Below, piece by piece: positions 18,701-27,733 of a stretch of DNA of 64,000 nt. Location of the stretch: contig NZ_RBWS01000001.1 of the NCBI RefSeq assembly GCF_003627955.1, positions 186,001 through 250,000 on the forward strand. The letters run 5' to 3'. The notes beneath the pieces are model-generated. The model had not been told where the DNA came from. It worked only from the letters and a program-made list of their open reading frames with translations, and made no database searches. Position numbers and translations under genes: made by a program. Within the stretch, counting starts at the first letter, position 1. The number at the start of each line of letters is the position of its first letter. Source of the DNA: Sphingobacterium puteale (GTDB lineage: Bacteria > Bacteroidota > Bacteroidia > Sphingobacteriales > Sphingobacteriaceae).

Positions 18701-19336
18701 AAACTGCAGTTCATTTTTCTTATTTTGATACTTTAGTCCGAAACTATTTTCTTTTAGTGTATATTGATTATGTTTACAATATGCGGGCAGAAGATAAAAC
18801 CCCGACTCCGGATCTGCACCTATGTCGCCATTTCTACTGAATGTTTTTCCGCTGGCACCCCCATACACAACATACAGTTGTACTTCTGGTTTAATAGCTG
18901 TTCCTTCTAGTTTTACAATCATCCCTTCGGCATCGGCCTGCGCCATCACAACGATATCGATATAACCGTTGCCCAATAAAGCATCTTTGATACGATAATG
19001 CATAGCTCCAGGTCGATATCTTGTCTCGATATGGTCGGCATCTATCATTTTCTTACGTGCCTGTTTATTGCCTAGGACAAATTGTAGATTTCCCCCCATT
19101 CCGGGCATATATAATGCAAATTCCGGTAAATCTCCCGCTTCGACCCGTGATGCCAAATTATTGCCATAAAGTGCCCGATTGAATCGATATCGTCCATTCA
19201 CCAGCAAAAAGTCACCTTGATCTTCGGTATAATGCAATACACGATCATTATGTTGCCAATGTTTGGATTGGGCAACAGCGAACTGCAAGGCAGCTCCCAC
19301 TAACAAACCGCAAACAATCAAATGTTTTCGTATCAT
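15749..19336 (-). CDS. Large secreted DUF4450-type protein with six-hairpin glycosidase core
   Basis: 1195 residues with a Sec signal ending FAVAQ. The N-terminal part (LVNGRYRFNRALYGNN, LPEFALYMPGMGGNL) matches the DUF4450 pattern. The middle (about 310-700) is an (alpha/alpha)6-type barrel with FLHGAVAWRMRLNAWRGAYTADALGWHARA, HHYDMNLVFIDQLLSHFNYTGD and NFDRDNDGLYDAYCAIWASD. The C-terminal third is beta-rich and ends in a carbohydrate-binding-like segment. Biochemistry of this family is not something I can state from sequence; a glycosidase active on pectin side chains is the inference from fold and operon. It is the longest enzyme in the window. Confidence 0.75.
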   Translation of the reverse strand: MIRKHLIVCGLLVGAALQFAVAQSKHWQHNDRVLHYTEDQGDFLLVNGRYRFNRALYGNNLASRVEAGDLPEFALYMPGMGGNLQFVLGNKQARKKMIDADHIETRYRPGAMHYRIKDALLGNGYIDIVVMAQADAEGMIVKLEGTAIKPEVQLYVVYGGASGKTFSRNGDIGADPESGFYLLPAYCKHNQYTLKENSFGLKYQNKKNELQFIQGNFSGLSTLRVSDATVLDDLSNLTKSENKGSPILVGELNLAKKICYIQISKGRLSAEKFSESSLVKAYEEAEQKRVSLASRVKINTPDRYINNLGAALAVAADGIWESPTFLHGAVAWRMRLNAWRGAYTADALGWHARAKEHFSSYANSQVVEPSSGPVVMDTALHLARHLEKMGTSMFSAGYISRNPNNNRVAHHYDMNLVFIDQLLSHFNYTGDVAYIKQMWPTLTRHLHWEKRNFDRDNDGLYDAYCAIWASDGLQYSGGAVTHTSAYMYRANYMMAKLAKVIGEDPTPYQQEANKIRKALKDRLWLKEKGHFAEFQDALGNQLVHENPGLWTIYHAADAAMLDDFESYQNLQYVTNYLPRIPIRVKGQEQHDLYTLPTTRWQPYTWSTNNVALAENLQTALAYWQSGRADDAYQLWKSNLMESMYYGISPGNFQQLSHYDAFRGELYRDFADPIGVASRTLVEGLFGVHPRLLDNQLFIKPGFPLAWNFAQIEMPEWSYAYKKDNTAITLQMKTHYAMPVKLVLEVPVDFTQVKAVKVNGKEVKWSLKPSAINKPSIVIESEAEWNFDVTIIGEGKLEKQDTQHVEQAFTDQWSFPLAANTQLLECYDPQGIIQNRVDYKFSFVQQDRVGTFFVKLQQGAMVWWQAVDMRLLPPIKSTIVRREPNYYLTLENRSDQLQNLKIEHNDFQTSLNLKSNEKKELALSAHIFSKGTNSFYVITGAYRQKVDYIDWNINDKPSFLEENLSSYYNARLTDIFQQKYLSPRPEGPTLQLPWQGIGNWCYPLTTANIDDSGIMKKGNQGNLTYLGIPFQLKNDSKNVVFVSQWDNYPESVKIPLAGQASKMYLLVSGSTNPMQSQFVNAKIKINYRDGTADTLDLINPINWWPIEQDYLDDNHAFELPDERIPYRISLKSGELYKGGTWKRYTEIKGYSNRAIDGGAATILDLPLNRKKTLQSLELMAVANDAVIGLISFTLMR

Positions 19337-19445
19337 ATCAATCTTTATTTCATGTGCTGACTATAACAGCTTTGTTTTTTTGATGTAGCTTCTTGCTGCT
19401 TCGTAGTCACTGGCGCTAGTGCTTTCCATAGATAGCTATTTCATG

Positions 19446-20846
19446 TTAATCAAAAGACTTTAGCTCTTTTCCGTTGACAATAACATTCTTTAATGAAACA
19501 TTCTTTAGGTAATCCACTTTGAATGCTTCTTTTACACCGTTAATTTTACAATTGACCATTGTAAAATCTGTCACAGGCGAGGTCTCATATGCGGTTGATA
19601 ACACAGCGTATTTCCCGCCACCGTTGACCTGAAGATTTTCGACCCAGATGTTACGGATTGTCGGAATATGTTTCCCAGGTTTTTCATAAAACATATTGAA
19701 ACGTACCGCCGCTTCCTTATACTGTCCCACCTGCGTGTTATAAAAGAATATGTTTTCGATGATACCACCTCTACTGGAACTGGTTTTTATCCTCAAGGCA
19801 CGATCCAGATTGGGACTATCCATCACATTGTTAAGTGCGTAGATATTTCTGGCTCCGCCTGCAATTTCGCTACCGATGACGACACCACCATGCCCATCTC
19901 TCATCTCACAATTTTCGATGATGTGATTTTCAGCGGGCCGGCCAATATTACGCCCATCTTCATCTCGCCCTGACTTAATGGCGATGCAGTCGTCGCCCGT
20001 ATCGAAATAACAATTTCTGATCCATACATTTTTACTTGCCTCTGGGTCACAACCATCATTATTAGGTCCATGGCTTACCACCTTTACACCTTCGATCAAT
20101 ACATTCTCACACAAGACAGGATTCAGATTCCACATCGGGGAATTAATCAATTTGACATCAGCAATCCAAACATTCTTGCATAAATAAGGTTGAACAAAAT
20201 TAGGCCGAAGGAAATTTCCGTCCCCGAATACCCTTTTATGCGGATCCATTTCCTGAGCCATCTGTTGGTGTAAGATTGCCCGGGCCGGCTTTTGTTCGCC
20301 AGGACGCCCTTCGTGCCAGCCATATTTGCGGGCACCGCACCAATACCACCAATGATCATTGTCAGCATTTCCATCCAGTAATCCTTTTCCCGTAATCGCA
20401 ATATTTTCTTCTTTATACGCATAGATAAAGGGAGAAAAATTGATACACTCCATTCCTTCCCAACGTGTGAAGACCATCGGATAATCTGCGCTATCTCTAC
20501 TAAAGAGCACCGTTGCACCCTCGCTGATATGAAGGTTGATATTACTTTTCAAATAAATGGCACCGGTCAGGTAGATTCCTTTGGGAACAACCACCCGTCC
20601 TCCGCCCTGTTTATTGCAAGCTTCAATCGCTTTTTTAAAGGCTGCTGTATTTTTTGTTTTGCCATCCCCAATAGCTCCGAATTCAGCGATGGAATAATCC
20701 TTATTTTTGAATGTAGGAGCCACAATAATCTTTTTGAGCTCTTCAATTTCATTTAAAGGTTGCTGGGCACTCGTCCACGTTGTCTGTTGTGCTTGACTTG
20801 CTACACATACAAAAAGTGTGAGCAGCATACTAAAAATTTTTTTCAT
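19446..20846 (-). CDS. Polygalacturonase-type glycoside hydrolase, GH28 (canonical active site)
   Basis: 466 residues with a Sec signal ending ASQAQ; the ATG at 20846 places the signal at the N-terminus. All GH28 signatures are present: NND with D264, GDD with D285 and D286, GHG with H319, and RIK with R352 and K354. The -RIK- pair binds the galacturonate carboxylate, so this copy is probably a true galacturonidase, most likely an exo-type enzyme on oligogalacturonides. Second gene of the operon that starts at 22040, with gaps of 132 and 109 bp on either side. Confidence 0.92.
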   Translation of the reverse strand: MKKIFSMLLTLFVCVASQAQQTTWTSAQQPLNEIEELKKIIVAPTFKNKDYSIAEFGAIGDGKTKNTAAFKKAIEACNKQGGGRVVVPKGIYLTGAIYLKSNINLHISEGATVLFSRDSADYPMVFTRWEGMECINFSPFIYAYKEENIAITGKGLLDGNADNDHWWYWCGARKYGWHEGRPGEQKPARAILHQQMAQEMDPHKRVFGDGNFLRPNFVQPYLCKNVWIADVKLINSPMWNLNPVLCENVLIEGVKVVSHGPNNDGCDPEASKNVWIRNCYFDTGDDCIAIKSGRDEDGRNIGRPAENHIIENCEMRDGHGGVVIGSEIAGGARNIYALNNVMDSPNLDRALRIKTSSSRGGIIENIFFYNTQVGQYKEAAVRFNMFYEKPGKHIPTIRNIWVENLQVNGGGKYAVLSTAYETSPVTDFTMVNCKINGVKEAFKVDYLKNVSLKNVIVNGKELKSFD

Positions 20847-20978
20847 GGGTATATAATTGTTTCTGGTTATCATTGTTGTAACAGCTTTCAGGTTTAGTGC
20901 ACTTACATCGGTCTTCAGCATACAAAGGCACAACTTTGCAACTACTTTCTCAAACTGAACATGACTATGGCAAATTCC

Positions 20979-22040
20979 TCACACGATCTCAAAAACAAAA
21001 GTTGTCGAGGTACCAGCTACGCCACCTTGGGTAGCTCCAAATAGGAAACGAGGTTTATCTGTTATTTTATCCATTAAAATCATGGGCCGTTCCAGCCGAC
21101 CAAACCGTTTCAAATTTGCCGGTGGTGGCGGTTCCTGCATATAGGTGGATAGATTGAGATACGCTACTTGTGGTTCTGACCATTGCAATCCATCTGATGA
21201 TGCTAAGATTAGGCCATATTCATGATTATAGAACCCCATATCCCTTGCGATCAAACAATACTGCCCATCCTGCTTCCAAACGAAAGCGTCTTCAAGCTGG
21301 GCATTATGGGGCCGGTTCGAAAAATCAATCACTGGATGATCAGCTATTTTAATGTATGGCCCCAAGGGATGATCTGCTTTGGCCAACCCATATTTCCGAT
21401 TCCCCCGGACAGAACCTTTATCACGGAGGTATTCGGCTGTATTCCAAGATTTGTAGTAAAGCCAAAATTTACCGTCATCGCCTTTTAAGAATGCTGGATT
21501 TGTGGTGCAATGATCATCCCATGTACCTTCGGCACCGGGCATCAAAATGGGACGATCACTGCGTTTCCATGGTCCATCCAGGTTTTTCGCCGTTGCCACC
21601 CCAATTCGCTTCGTATCTGTCTTGCCATTGGAATTTCCCATATAAAATAAATAATAGGTATCATCTATTTTTTTTATCAAGGGATTATGGCAAGTGGTAC
21701 CGTCCCAAAAACCTTCTCGAGGTTGTAGAACAATATCTTTATGTTTGAATGCTTCGTAGGGCGAATCGGCGATCGCATGGGCTATTTCAGAACCTTTGAT
21801 CCAGCCCCCCATTCCTTTCTCCTTTCGCCAACGCGAATAAAAAAGATGGACTTTCCCATCCTCGCCCCAAATCGGTGATGAACACCAAATAAAATAATTT
21901 TGTAATTGCAATGAACGACCGATCGGTTTCAATTTAAAATAGGGCGACTCTATCCAGCTTTTTTTGGCCGATGTACCTAAAGGTAATACCGCTGTCATCC
22001 ATAAAAATGCATTTGACTTTAAGAAGACTCTTCTATCCAT
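20979..22040 (-). CDS. Exported five-bladed beta-propeller glycosidase, GH43/GH117-like
   Basis: 353 residues. MDRRVFLKS followed by a hydrophobic stretch resembles a twin-arginine export signal. Repeated propeller blades are visible: YFIWCSSPIWGEDGKVHLFYSRW, GTTCHNPLIKKIDDTYYLFYMG, DDHCTTNPAFLKGDDGKFWLYYKSW and AQLEDAFVWKQDGQYCLIARD. Acidic residues in the WDDH and LEDAF segments are candidate catalytic groups. Exact family cannot be fixed by eye; GH43, GH117 and related propeller families all fit. As first gene of a pectin operon it may remove arabinose, galactose or another side-chain sugar. Start at 22040 chosen because it alone gives a signal peptide. Confidence 0.75.
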   Translation of the reverse strand: MDRRVFLKSNAFLWMTAVLPLGTSAKKSWIESPYFKLKPIGRSLQLQNYFIWCSSPIWGEDGKVHLFYSRWRKEKGMGGWIKGSEIAHAIADSPYEAFKHKDIVLQPREGFWDGTTCHNPLIKKIDDTYYLFYMGNSNGKTDTKRIGVATAKNLDGPWKRSDRPILMPGAEGTWDDHCTTNPAFLKGDDGKFWLYYKSWNTAEYLRDKGSVRGNRKYGLAKADHPLGPYIKIADHPVIDFSNRPHNAQLEDAFVWKQDGQYCLIARDMGFYNHEYGLILASSDGLQWSEPQVAYLNLSTYMQEPPPPANLKRFGRLERPMILMDKITDKPRFLFGATQGGVAGTSTTFVFEIV

Positions 22041-22118
22041 GTGAACATTTCCCTTCCGTTGATTTACAATTTGGTTTATCCAGATCCGCAATGTTATACG
22101 AATCAAGCCGTAAGATAC

Positions 22119-22166
22119 CAAAACTAGCTAAAGCACCTATCCTGCCCTATCCTGCAACCGATTGCA
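22119..22166. promoter_or_regulatory. Best-formed operator/promoter site: -7 box, CTATCCTG direct repeat and LacI-like palindrome
   Basis: CTATCCTG occurs at 22137 and 22147, an identical 8-mer with a 10-bp period. TGCAACCGATTGCA at 22153-22166 overlaps the end of the second copy. On the minus strand the complement of CAAAACTA (22119-22126) reads TAGTTTTG, a fit to the Bacteroidota -7 box TAnnTTTG. The direct repeat lies 10-28 bases upstream of it, where the -33 element would be; no -33 element is seen. This suggests an activator-dependent promoter for the operon starting at 22040. Confidence 0.55.
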
Positions 22167-22200
22167 AACCAATATTTACAAATCTTCTAAAGGATTCCTC

Positions 22201-22234
22201 AAAAAAACTACCCATTCTAGTACAGAACAGGTAG
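22201..22234 (-). terminator. Intrinsic terminator after the SusC/SusD pair at 22.3-27.5 kb
   Basis: On the minus strand, 22234-22208 folds into an 11-bp stem (CTACCTGTTCT with AGAATGGGTAG, two G-T pairs) with a five-base loop, then T7 (22207-22201). It is 26 bp beyond the SusD stop. Confidence 0.85.
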
Positions 22235-22259
22235 ATTCACGTTTATTATATTCACTAAA

Positions 22260-24338
22260 TTAATAGCCTGGATTTTGCATTGCTTGTTTTTCTGCCGGTG
22301 TCAATGCGGCACCACTTTCATTGGTCGTTGCATCCAAGAAAGATTGCGGAATCGGTCGGTAATAGTGTGTATTTGGACTAAAAGCTGCTCCCGTACGAAC
22401 ATAACCATCATTGAAGGCTTTCCATCTTGCTTCTAAGGTTTTGGTACGAGCTAGGTCTTCCCAGCGATAGAGTTCACCGCACAATTCGCGTGTGCGTTCA
22501 TTCAATAGGAAAGCCATCATTTTCTGCGCATTGCTTGCAGCGCCCAATTTCTCATAGATCGGAGCATCGACTTTCGAGTTATAAATATCGGCGACCGAAT
22601 TAATCAGCATCTGCGATTCGGATGATGCTGTTGTCTTGGGCATATCATTATTGGATTCATAGTAGGAGTTTCCTTCCCAATAAATTGCGCCCTCGGCTGA
22701 AAAACCGCCACCTTTACCGACAGCATACGAATTATTCTTGTAGGCTTGTCCACCGTCAACATGCTTGGCACGGTCTTCACCATTTTTATATCCGGCACGA
22801 TTCCGTAATTTATTGATCCATTGTATGGCATTAGCATACTGACCTTCGCCTTTACGGATATATGCTTCGGCCACCATCAATACATCTTCTGCCGAACGGG
22901 CCATAATCACATCACGGGTACCATTGGCAGATGCGATACTTACTCGGTAACCATCTCTAAATTTCGAAAGTGCCACATAACGTGATTGTACACCATAGTA
23001 ACCATTGTTACCATGCTGACCTACCCAAGCCTGTGGTTCACCTTGGAAATAACGCACAAACGTATGCGGATTTTGCATCACGCCATTTTTAAGAACTCCT
23101 GTTGGATCACTCGCTATCGCCTTATAACGCGTATCGCCGGCATTGTTCACGATATACTTGATACCCAACTCACCACCTTTAAAACGTTTATCTTTTACCG
23201 CGGTTCCGGCAGGTGCATAAGCGATATTCGCGGCAGTCCATTCTGGTGCATTAGCGGTATTATTGGCACCGTACATCGTAATAAAAGATTTCCAAAAACG
23301 GGAGTCATTCACACGATCAAAGACATCCAATGTATAATTTGTGGTACGTGCATAGGAGAATTCACGATCACCCGATATATCTCGGCTTGTTCCACCTAAA
23401 TCTTGGTATACGGCTGGGTAATAGAGATGGATTTGATTTCCATAACGTCCCCATGTCGCCTGATCGTCCGAGAACTGTGCCGAAAGAACAACCTCAGATA
23501 CTTTTTCGTTGGCGCTATTGGCTTTTTGATAATCCCATAATTTGACATAATCATCAACCAAAGGGTGCGCTGCAACAACTTCCGATCCGTATTTAATGAC
23601 AGCATCCAAATCTTCTGCGGTATATTTGGAATTCCAGGAAGCATATAACTCACTCGCACGGGTTAATCTTGCTTTGGCAATGTAATGCGCCGCAGCAGAT
23701 TTGGTGACCCGCCCAAATTGTGTCGCCGAAGCAGGCAACAATGTATAAGCTTGTTCAAGATCTGCTATAGCCTGGGCAAAACAAGCATCCTCCGAAGCCC
23801 GAGTGAAATAGGATTCTACTTTTGTAGTTGGTGTCAATTTGAGTGGAACTCCACCAAACTGTACAATTAGTTGCAGATAGAAATAGCCTCGCATAAAGTA
23901 TCCTTCGCCTAGACGTGTATTGTAGTTGGCGTTGGATTTATCATAATACAACGGTACATTCTGAATCAGCGTATTGGCCGATTCGATACCGCTATACATA
24001 TTGTCAAATACTGGCTTAATATTTCCGCCACCATAGGTTGATTCCATAGAATTTAGATCCGCACTATAGCTGTTGAAACTTGGGGAAGGATTATTTGCAT
24101 CTGTAAATTCGTCTGCACCCAAATTGAACAAGGCCATACCCCAGGTATAGTTGTATTTAAACTTCAGCTTCGAGTAAACTCCTGTAGCCAGATCATCCAA
24201 CCCTGCCTGCGTTTTAAAATATTCCGTATCTGGGATAGTAATCTGGTCCTCTTTTAAAAAGTCTTTGCTACATCCATTCAATACCAGCAATCCAGCAGCA
24301 CCAAAGATGGAAGCAATTAATATTTTATAATTTTTCAT
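22260..24338 (-). CDS. SusD/RagB-type glycan-binding lipoprotein (large form)
   Basis: 692 residues, longer than the usual 500-600 of SusD proteins. The lipobox is VLNGC (Cys23), followed by SKDFLKEDQITIPDTEYFKTQAGLDDLATGVYSKL, a typical SusD opening. GYFMRGYFYLQLIVQFGGVPL is the conserved TPR-like helix region and LNERTRELCGELYRWEDLARTKTLEARW the conserved C-terminal SusD motif. The extra length lies mainly in the middle and before the C-terminal motif. It pairs with the SusC 27 bp upstream and is followed by a terminator, so the two genes form a complete transport operon. Cargo is inferred to be a pectic oligosaccharide. Confidence 0.94.
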   Translation of the reverse strand: MKNYKILIASIFGAAGLLVLNGCSKDFLKEDQITIPDTEYFKTQAGLDDLATGVYSKLKFKYNYTWGMALFNLGADEFTDANNPSPSFNSYSADLNSMESTYGGGNIKPVFDNMYSGIESANTLIQNVPLYYDKSNANYNTRLGEGYFMRGYFYLQLIVQFGGVPLKLTPTTKVESYFTRASEDACFAQAIADLEQAYTLLPASATQFGRVTKSAAAHYIAKARLTRASELYASWNSKYTAEDLDAVIKYGSEVVAAHPLVDDYVKLWDYQKANSANEKVSEVVLSAQFSDDQATWGRYGNQIHLYYPAVYQDLGGTSRDISGDREFSYARTTNYTLDVFDRVNDSRFWKSFITMYGANNTANAPEWTAANIAYAPAGTAVKDKRFKGGELGIKYIVNNAGDTRYKAIASDPTGVLKNGVMQNPHTFVRYFQGEPQAWVGQHGNNGYYGVQSRYVALSKFRDGYRVSIASANGTRDVIMARSAEDVLMVAEAYIRKGEGQYANAIQWINKLRNRAGYKNGEDRAKHVDGGQAYKNNSYAVGKGGGFSAEGAIYWEGNSYYESNNDMPKTTASSESQMLINSVADIYNSKVDAPIYEKLGAASNAQKMMAFLLNERTRELCGELYRWEDLARTKTLEARWKAFNDGYVRTGAAFSPNTHYYRPIPQSFLDATTNESGAALTPAEKQAMQNPGY

Positions 24339-24365
24339 GAATATCTTTTTTAATCTTTTTAAGGT

Positions 24366-27300
24366 CTAAAACCCAATGTTTACACCAATTACTGCACCCC
24401 GAGTTGTTATTGCAGACCCTGATTGCGTTGTATTATTATTATAACTTGACAAATCCGGATCCAAAAAATCTACTTTTGAATACAACATTGCGGGATTCAT
24501 GATCTGTGCATAGACTTTAAAATTACTGATACCTAGTTTTTCCAATTTTGCCCTTGGAAAATTATAACCCAAACTCACATTCCGCAACTTAATAAATGAT
24601 CCATCACGGTAATTCATGGAAGAGTTCTTCGGGTCCGCAACATCGATACCATTCAATCCCGGTTGATAATACTCCGCGTTTTCATTCACGCCAGGGATAA
24701 AATAATCCAATTTACGCATCATAAAACGTCCACCTAGATTTTCTGCCCCAGCATTGATCATTTGCCCCCAACGGGAGAAAATAAAGAACGATAAATCAAA
24801 ATTCTTATAGGTAAAAGTGTTCATAATACCACCGGACCATTTCGGGCGATAAGATCCCAAAATCTGCCGATCATAAGTTGGGTCTATTTTTCCGTCAGGT
24901 ACACCTTGCGGACCACTGATATCCTTTACACGAATCTGTCCGGGATTAGCGCCATATTTTTTAGCTTCATCCAGTTCCGAGGTTTTCCAAATACCATCGT
25001 AAACATAATCGTACGGTACAGAAATTTGCTGACCAACAAACAGCTTATTATCGGCATCTTCTGTTCGCCCATTGTTCAATTGCAAAATCTTATTTCTATC
25101 CATTGACCAAGTTAGGGTTGTATTCCACTGAAAATTATCATTTTTCACATTGACTGTATTCAGCTGAAAATCAATCCCCCAACCCGATGTTTTCCCCACA
25201 TTGGCCCAAGTACTCGGAAATCCGGTAACAGGGTTTAAACTCATTGCGAATAATAAGTCGTTCGTTTTTGTTTTAAAGAAATCCACAGCACCATTGATAC
25301 GATTATTAAAAAATCCATAATCGACACCAAGATTATATTGGGTGGTGCGTTCCCAGCCCAATTCCGGATTGGCCATTTTCTGCGGGTTCGCTGCAGAAGG
25401 ATCTGATGCCACATAACCCGGGCTCGAATTGTTAGCATTCCAATTGTAAAAATTTTGCGTCAATCCTCCTTTTGTGCCATAGGCGCCAATTGCAGCGTTG
25501 CCAACAACCCCCGCGCCTACCCGTAATTTTAATGCATTAATAAATCGCGCATCTTGCATAAAATCTTCTTGGTCAATGCGCCATGATGCAGCAACAGATG
25601 GAAATGAGCTCCATTGGTGACCAGGCGCCAATACCGAAGATCCATCCCAACGCACAAAGGCTGTTAACATATAACGGTCTTTATAGCTATAATTAGCACG
25701 GGCCATATAAGATTCCATCTGAACTTCTTCTAGCCCTGTTTTCCAATTGCCAGCGAGACCACCAGAATTGATATTATACCATAATTCTCTTGCACTATAG
25801 ACATTAGTTGCTTTCATTTCACTAATTTCAAGATTCTTTTTCGACGAACTTTGCAATAATGTAATGCCCAAATGATGATCTGTTCCAAAGTCCCGATCGT
25901 AGTAAATTAAATTGTCCAAGGTCCAAGCAAGATTCCTATTAGTCGAGTAAGTCACAGCATTATTACCATCACCATTAACTCCTGCGGCCGCATTCGCCAA
26001 ACCCAAACGGTAATATCTAAACTCAGGACCAAATTGTATCCGATATCTCAACCCTTTCAATGGCGCATAAATCTGTCCAAAATCCAATTGACTAAAGAAA
26101 CTACCATTAGCACCGAAAGTCTGACGTTGATTAGTATTATTTGTCAACTCGTTTATTGGATTGATAATATTTACTTCTCCTGCCGCGGGATTACGAAGGT
26201 AGTTCCCGTTTTCATCGAAAGGTACTGACCATGGCAACATACTCCGCAAAGCTGAGTAATAATCGCCCGCACCCGTGACCGATTTGGAGAAGTTATAACC
26301 ATAGTCTTGATCGGAGAAAAAGGTATTTAGAGAAGCTCCCATGGTAAACCACTTCGTCGGAGTCGCTTCAAAACTTACTTTTGAGGTATAGCGATCAAAT
26401 TTTTGGCCTGGTTGTGTGGCATCTTGCTTTAAATAGCCAAATGAACCATAACCTTTTGAGTTCTCTCCTCCACCTGAGATGCTTAAGGTATGTTCTGTCG
26501 ATAAGGCATTTTTACGTCCTGCTGCAGCCCAATCGTAGCTACCGACTAAGCTTGGATCCCAAACGGTATTATTATTGGTCCATCCTTTGGCAATATTTGC
26601 CCAAGAAGCCGGCACTTTAGACCATTTCTTATAATCTGCTTCATAGTTAGGTGTCATCGTACCGAAATTTGCCAAACGTGCATAATCTAACCATTCGGCA
26701 GCATCCATATACTCCGTTACATCGTACATCTTTTCAAATGTCGCTGTACCTGCATAATTTAACGTTAACCGACCTTTTTTACCCTGCTTCGTCGTCACTA
26801 AAACTACACCATTAGCACCACGCGAGCCATATACAGCTGTTGCAGACGCATCTTTTAGAATATCAATAGTTTCGATGTCACTCGGATTGATATTGTCAAT
26901 GCCACCGGCCTGCAATACCATTCCATCGACTACATACAGCGGATTTTGATCTGCATTGATAGATCGTACTCCCCTGATTTTTATACTACCAGTGGTTCCC
27001 GGTCGTTGATTCGATGTAATATCCACTCCCGCAACCTTACCTTGCATGGCCTGCAACGCATCTTTTACGGGCATTGCCTTCAGTTCTTTTTCGCCCACAC
27101 TCGCTATCGAACCCGTCACATCTTTCTTTTTCATCGTGCCGTAACCAACCACCACGACTTCATCCATCACATCGACCTTTTGTGTTAGAACTACATGGAA
27201 GCTATTTTGACTACCCACAGAAATTTCTTGGGGTTCATACCCTAGGCTTCTGAAAGCCAATACATCTGAAGGCATAGCACTAATGGTAAATGACCCATCG

Positions 27301-27497
27301 GCATTGGTCTTTGCCGTCATGGCTTTGCCTTTTACCTGTACCGTCACGCCTTGGATAGGTGAACCTTTTTCATCATTTACCTTTCCAGTCCTCGTAGTTT
27401 GAGCAAACAAGTTGAAGGTACACAGCATCGCCATAAATAGCAAAAAAGCGCACTTCTTTACATGATGATCAAACCTAATTGTTAAATAGTTTATCAT
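24366..27497 (-). CDS. SusC/RagA-type TonB-dependent transporter
   Basis: 1043 residues. A long basic N-terminus precedes the signal ending NLFAQ. CarboxypepD_reg-like domain at about 36-105, TonB-box/plug junction DEVVVVGYGT at 112-121, plug motif ETIDILKDASATAVYGSRGANGVVLVTTK, and beta-barrel to AVIGVNIGF. No STN domain. Leads a two-gene operon with the large SusD. Its own 284-bp upstream region has TCCTG repeats that may be regulatory. Confidence 0.95.
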   Translation of the reverse strand: MINYLTIRFDHHVKKCAFLLFMAMLCTFNLFAQTTRTGKVNDEKGSPIQGVTVQVKGKAMTAKTNADGSFTISAMPSDVLAFRSLGYEPQEISVGSQNSFHVVLTQKVDVMDEVVVVGYGTMKKKDVTGSIASVGEKELKAMPVKDALQAMQGKVAGVDITSNQRPGTTGSIKIRGVRSINADQNPLYVVDGMVLQAGGIDNINPSDIETIDILKDASATAVYGSRGANGVVLVTTKQGKKGRLTLNYAGTATFEKMYDVTEYMDAAEWLDYARLANFGTMTPNYEADYKKWSKVPASWANIAKGWTNNNTVWDPSLVGSYDWAAAGRKNALSTEHTLSISGGGENSKGYGSFGYLKQDATQPGQKFDRYTSKVSFEATPTKWFTMGASLNTFFSDQDYGYNFSKSVTGAGDYYSALRSMLPWSVPFDENGNYLRNPAAGEVNIINPINELTNNTNQRQTFGANGSFFSQLDFGQIYAPLKGLRYRIQFGPEFRYYRLGLANAAAGVNGDGNNAVTYSTNRNLAWTLDNLIYYDRDFGTDHHLGITLLQSSSKKNLEISEMKATNVYSARELWYNINSGGLAGNWKTGLEEVQMESYMARANYSYKDRYMLTAFVRWDGSSVLAPGHQWSSFPSVAASWRIDQEDFMQDARFINALKLRVGAGVVGNAAIGAYGTKGGLTQNFYNWNANNSSPGYVASDPSAANPQKMANPELGWERTTQYNLGVDYGFFNNRINGAVDFFKTKTNDLLFAMSLNPVTGFPSTWANVGKTSGWGIDFQLNTVNVKNDNFQWNTTLTWSMDRNKILQLNNGRTEDADNKLFVGQQISVPYDYVYDGIWKTSELDEAKKYGANPGQIRVKDISGPQGVPDGKIDPTYDRQILGSYRPKWSGGIMNTFTYKNFDLSFFIFSRWGQMINAGAENLGGRFMMRKLDYFIPGVNENAEYYQPGLNGIDVADPKNSSMNYRDGSFIKLRNVSLGYNFPRAKLEKLGISNFKVYAQIMNPAMLYSKVDFLDPDLSSYNNNTTQSGSAITTRGAVIGVNIGF

Positions 27498-27676
27498 TAA
27501 AGTATTATTTAGGTATTATTTTATTTTTCCCCTTGTTGATCTTCCGTAGTGAAAATCTATTTTCATTATAACGAGATATAAAAAAGCTGCATGATCTTTA
27601 CTTATCGCTTAATAGGCAGGCAAACTTAAAAGATTATCAGGATTCCTCTCAGGCTTATAATGTTGGCTAAAAATAA

Positions 27677-27712
27677 CAGGATGATCTATAATAACCATCC
27701 TGTTCAATCCTG
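27677..27712. promoter_or_regulatory. Putative operator: ATCCTG direct repeat with an inverted third copy
   Basis: CATCCTG at 27696 and AATCCTG at 27706 are spaced 10 bp. CAGGATG at 27677-27683 is an inverted copy, so AACAGGATG and CATCCTGTT form 9-bp perfect arms separated by 12 bases. It lies about 180-215 bp upstream of SusC (27497). No T-run follows on either strand, so a terminator role is unlikely. Confidence 0.45.
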
Positions 27713-27733
27713 TGATGAGCTGGCGCTATGGAC

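Noticed and set aside
27677..27704. Terminator formed by the AACAGGATG/CATCCTGTT arms
   Set aside because: Twelve-base loop and no T-run; a much better terminator for the same operon is at 27734-27766.
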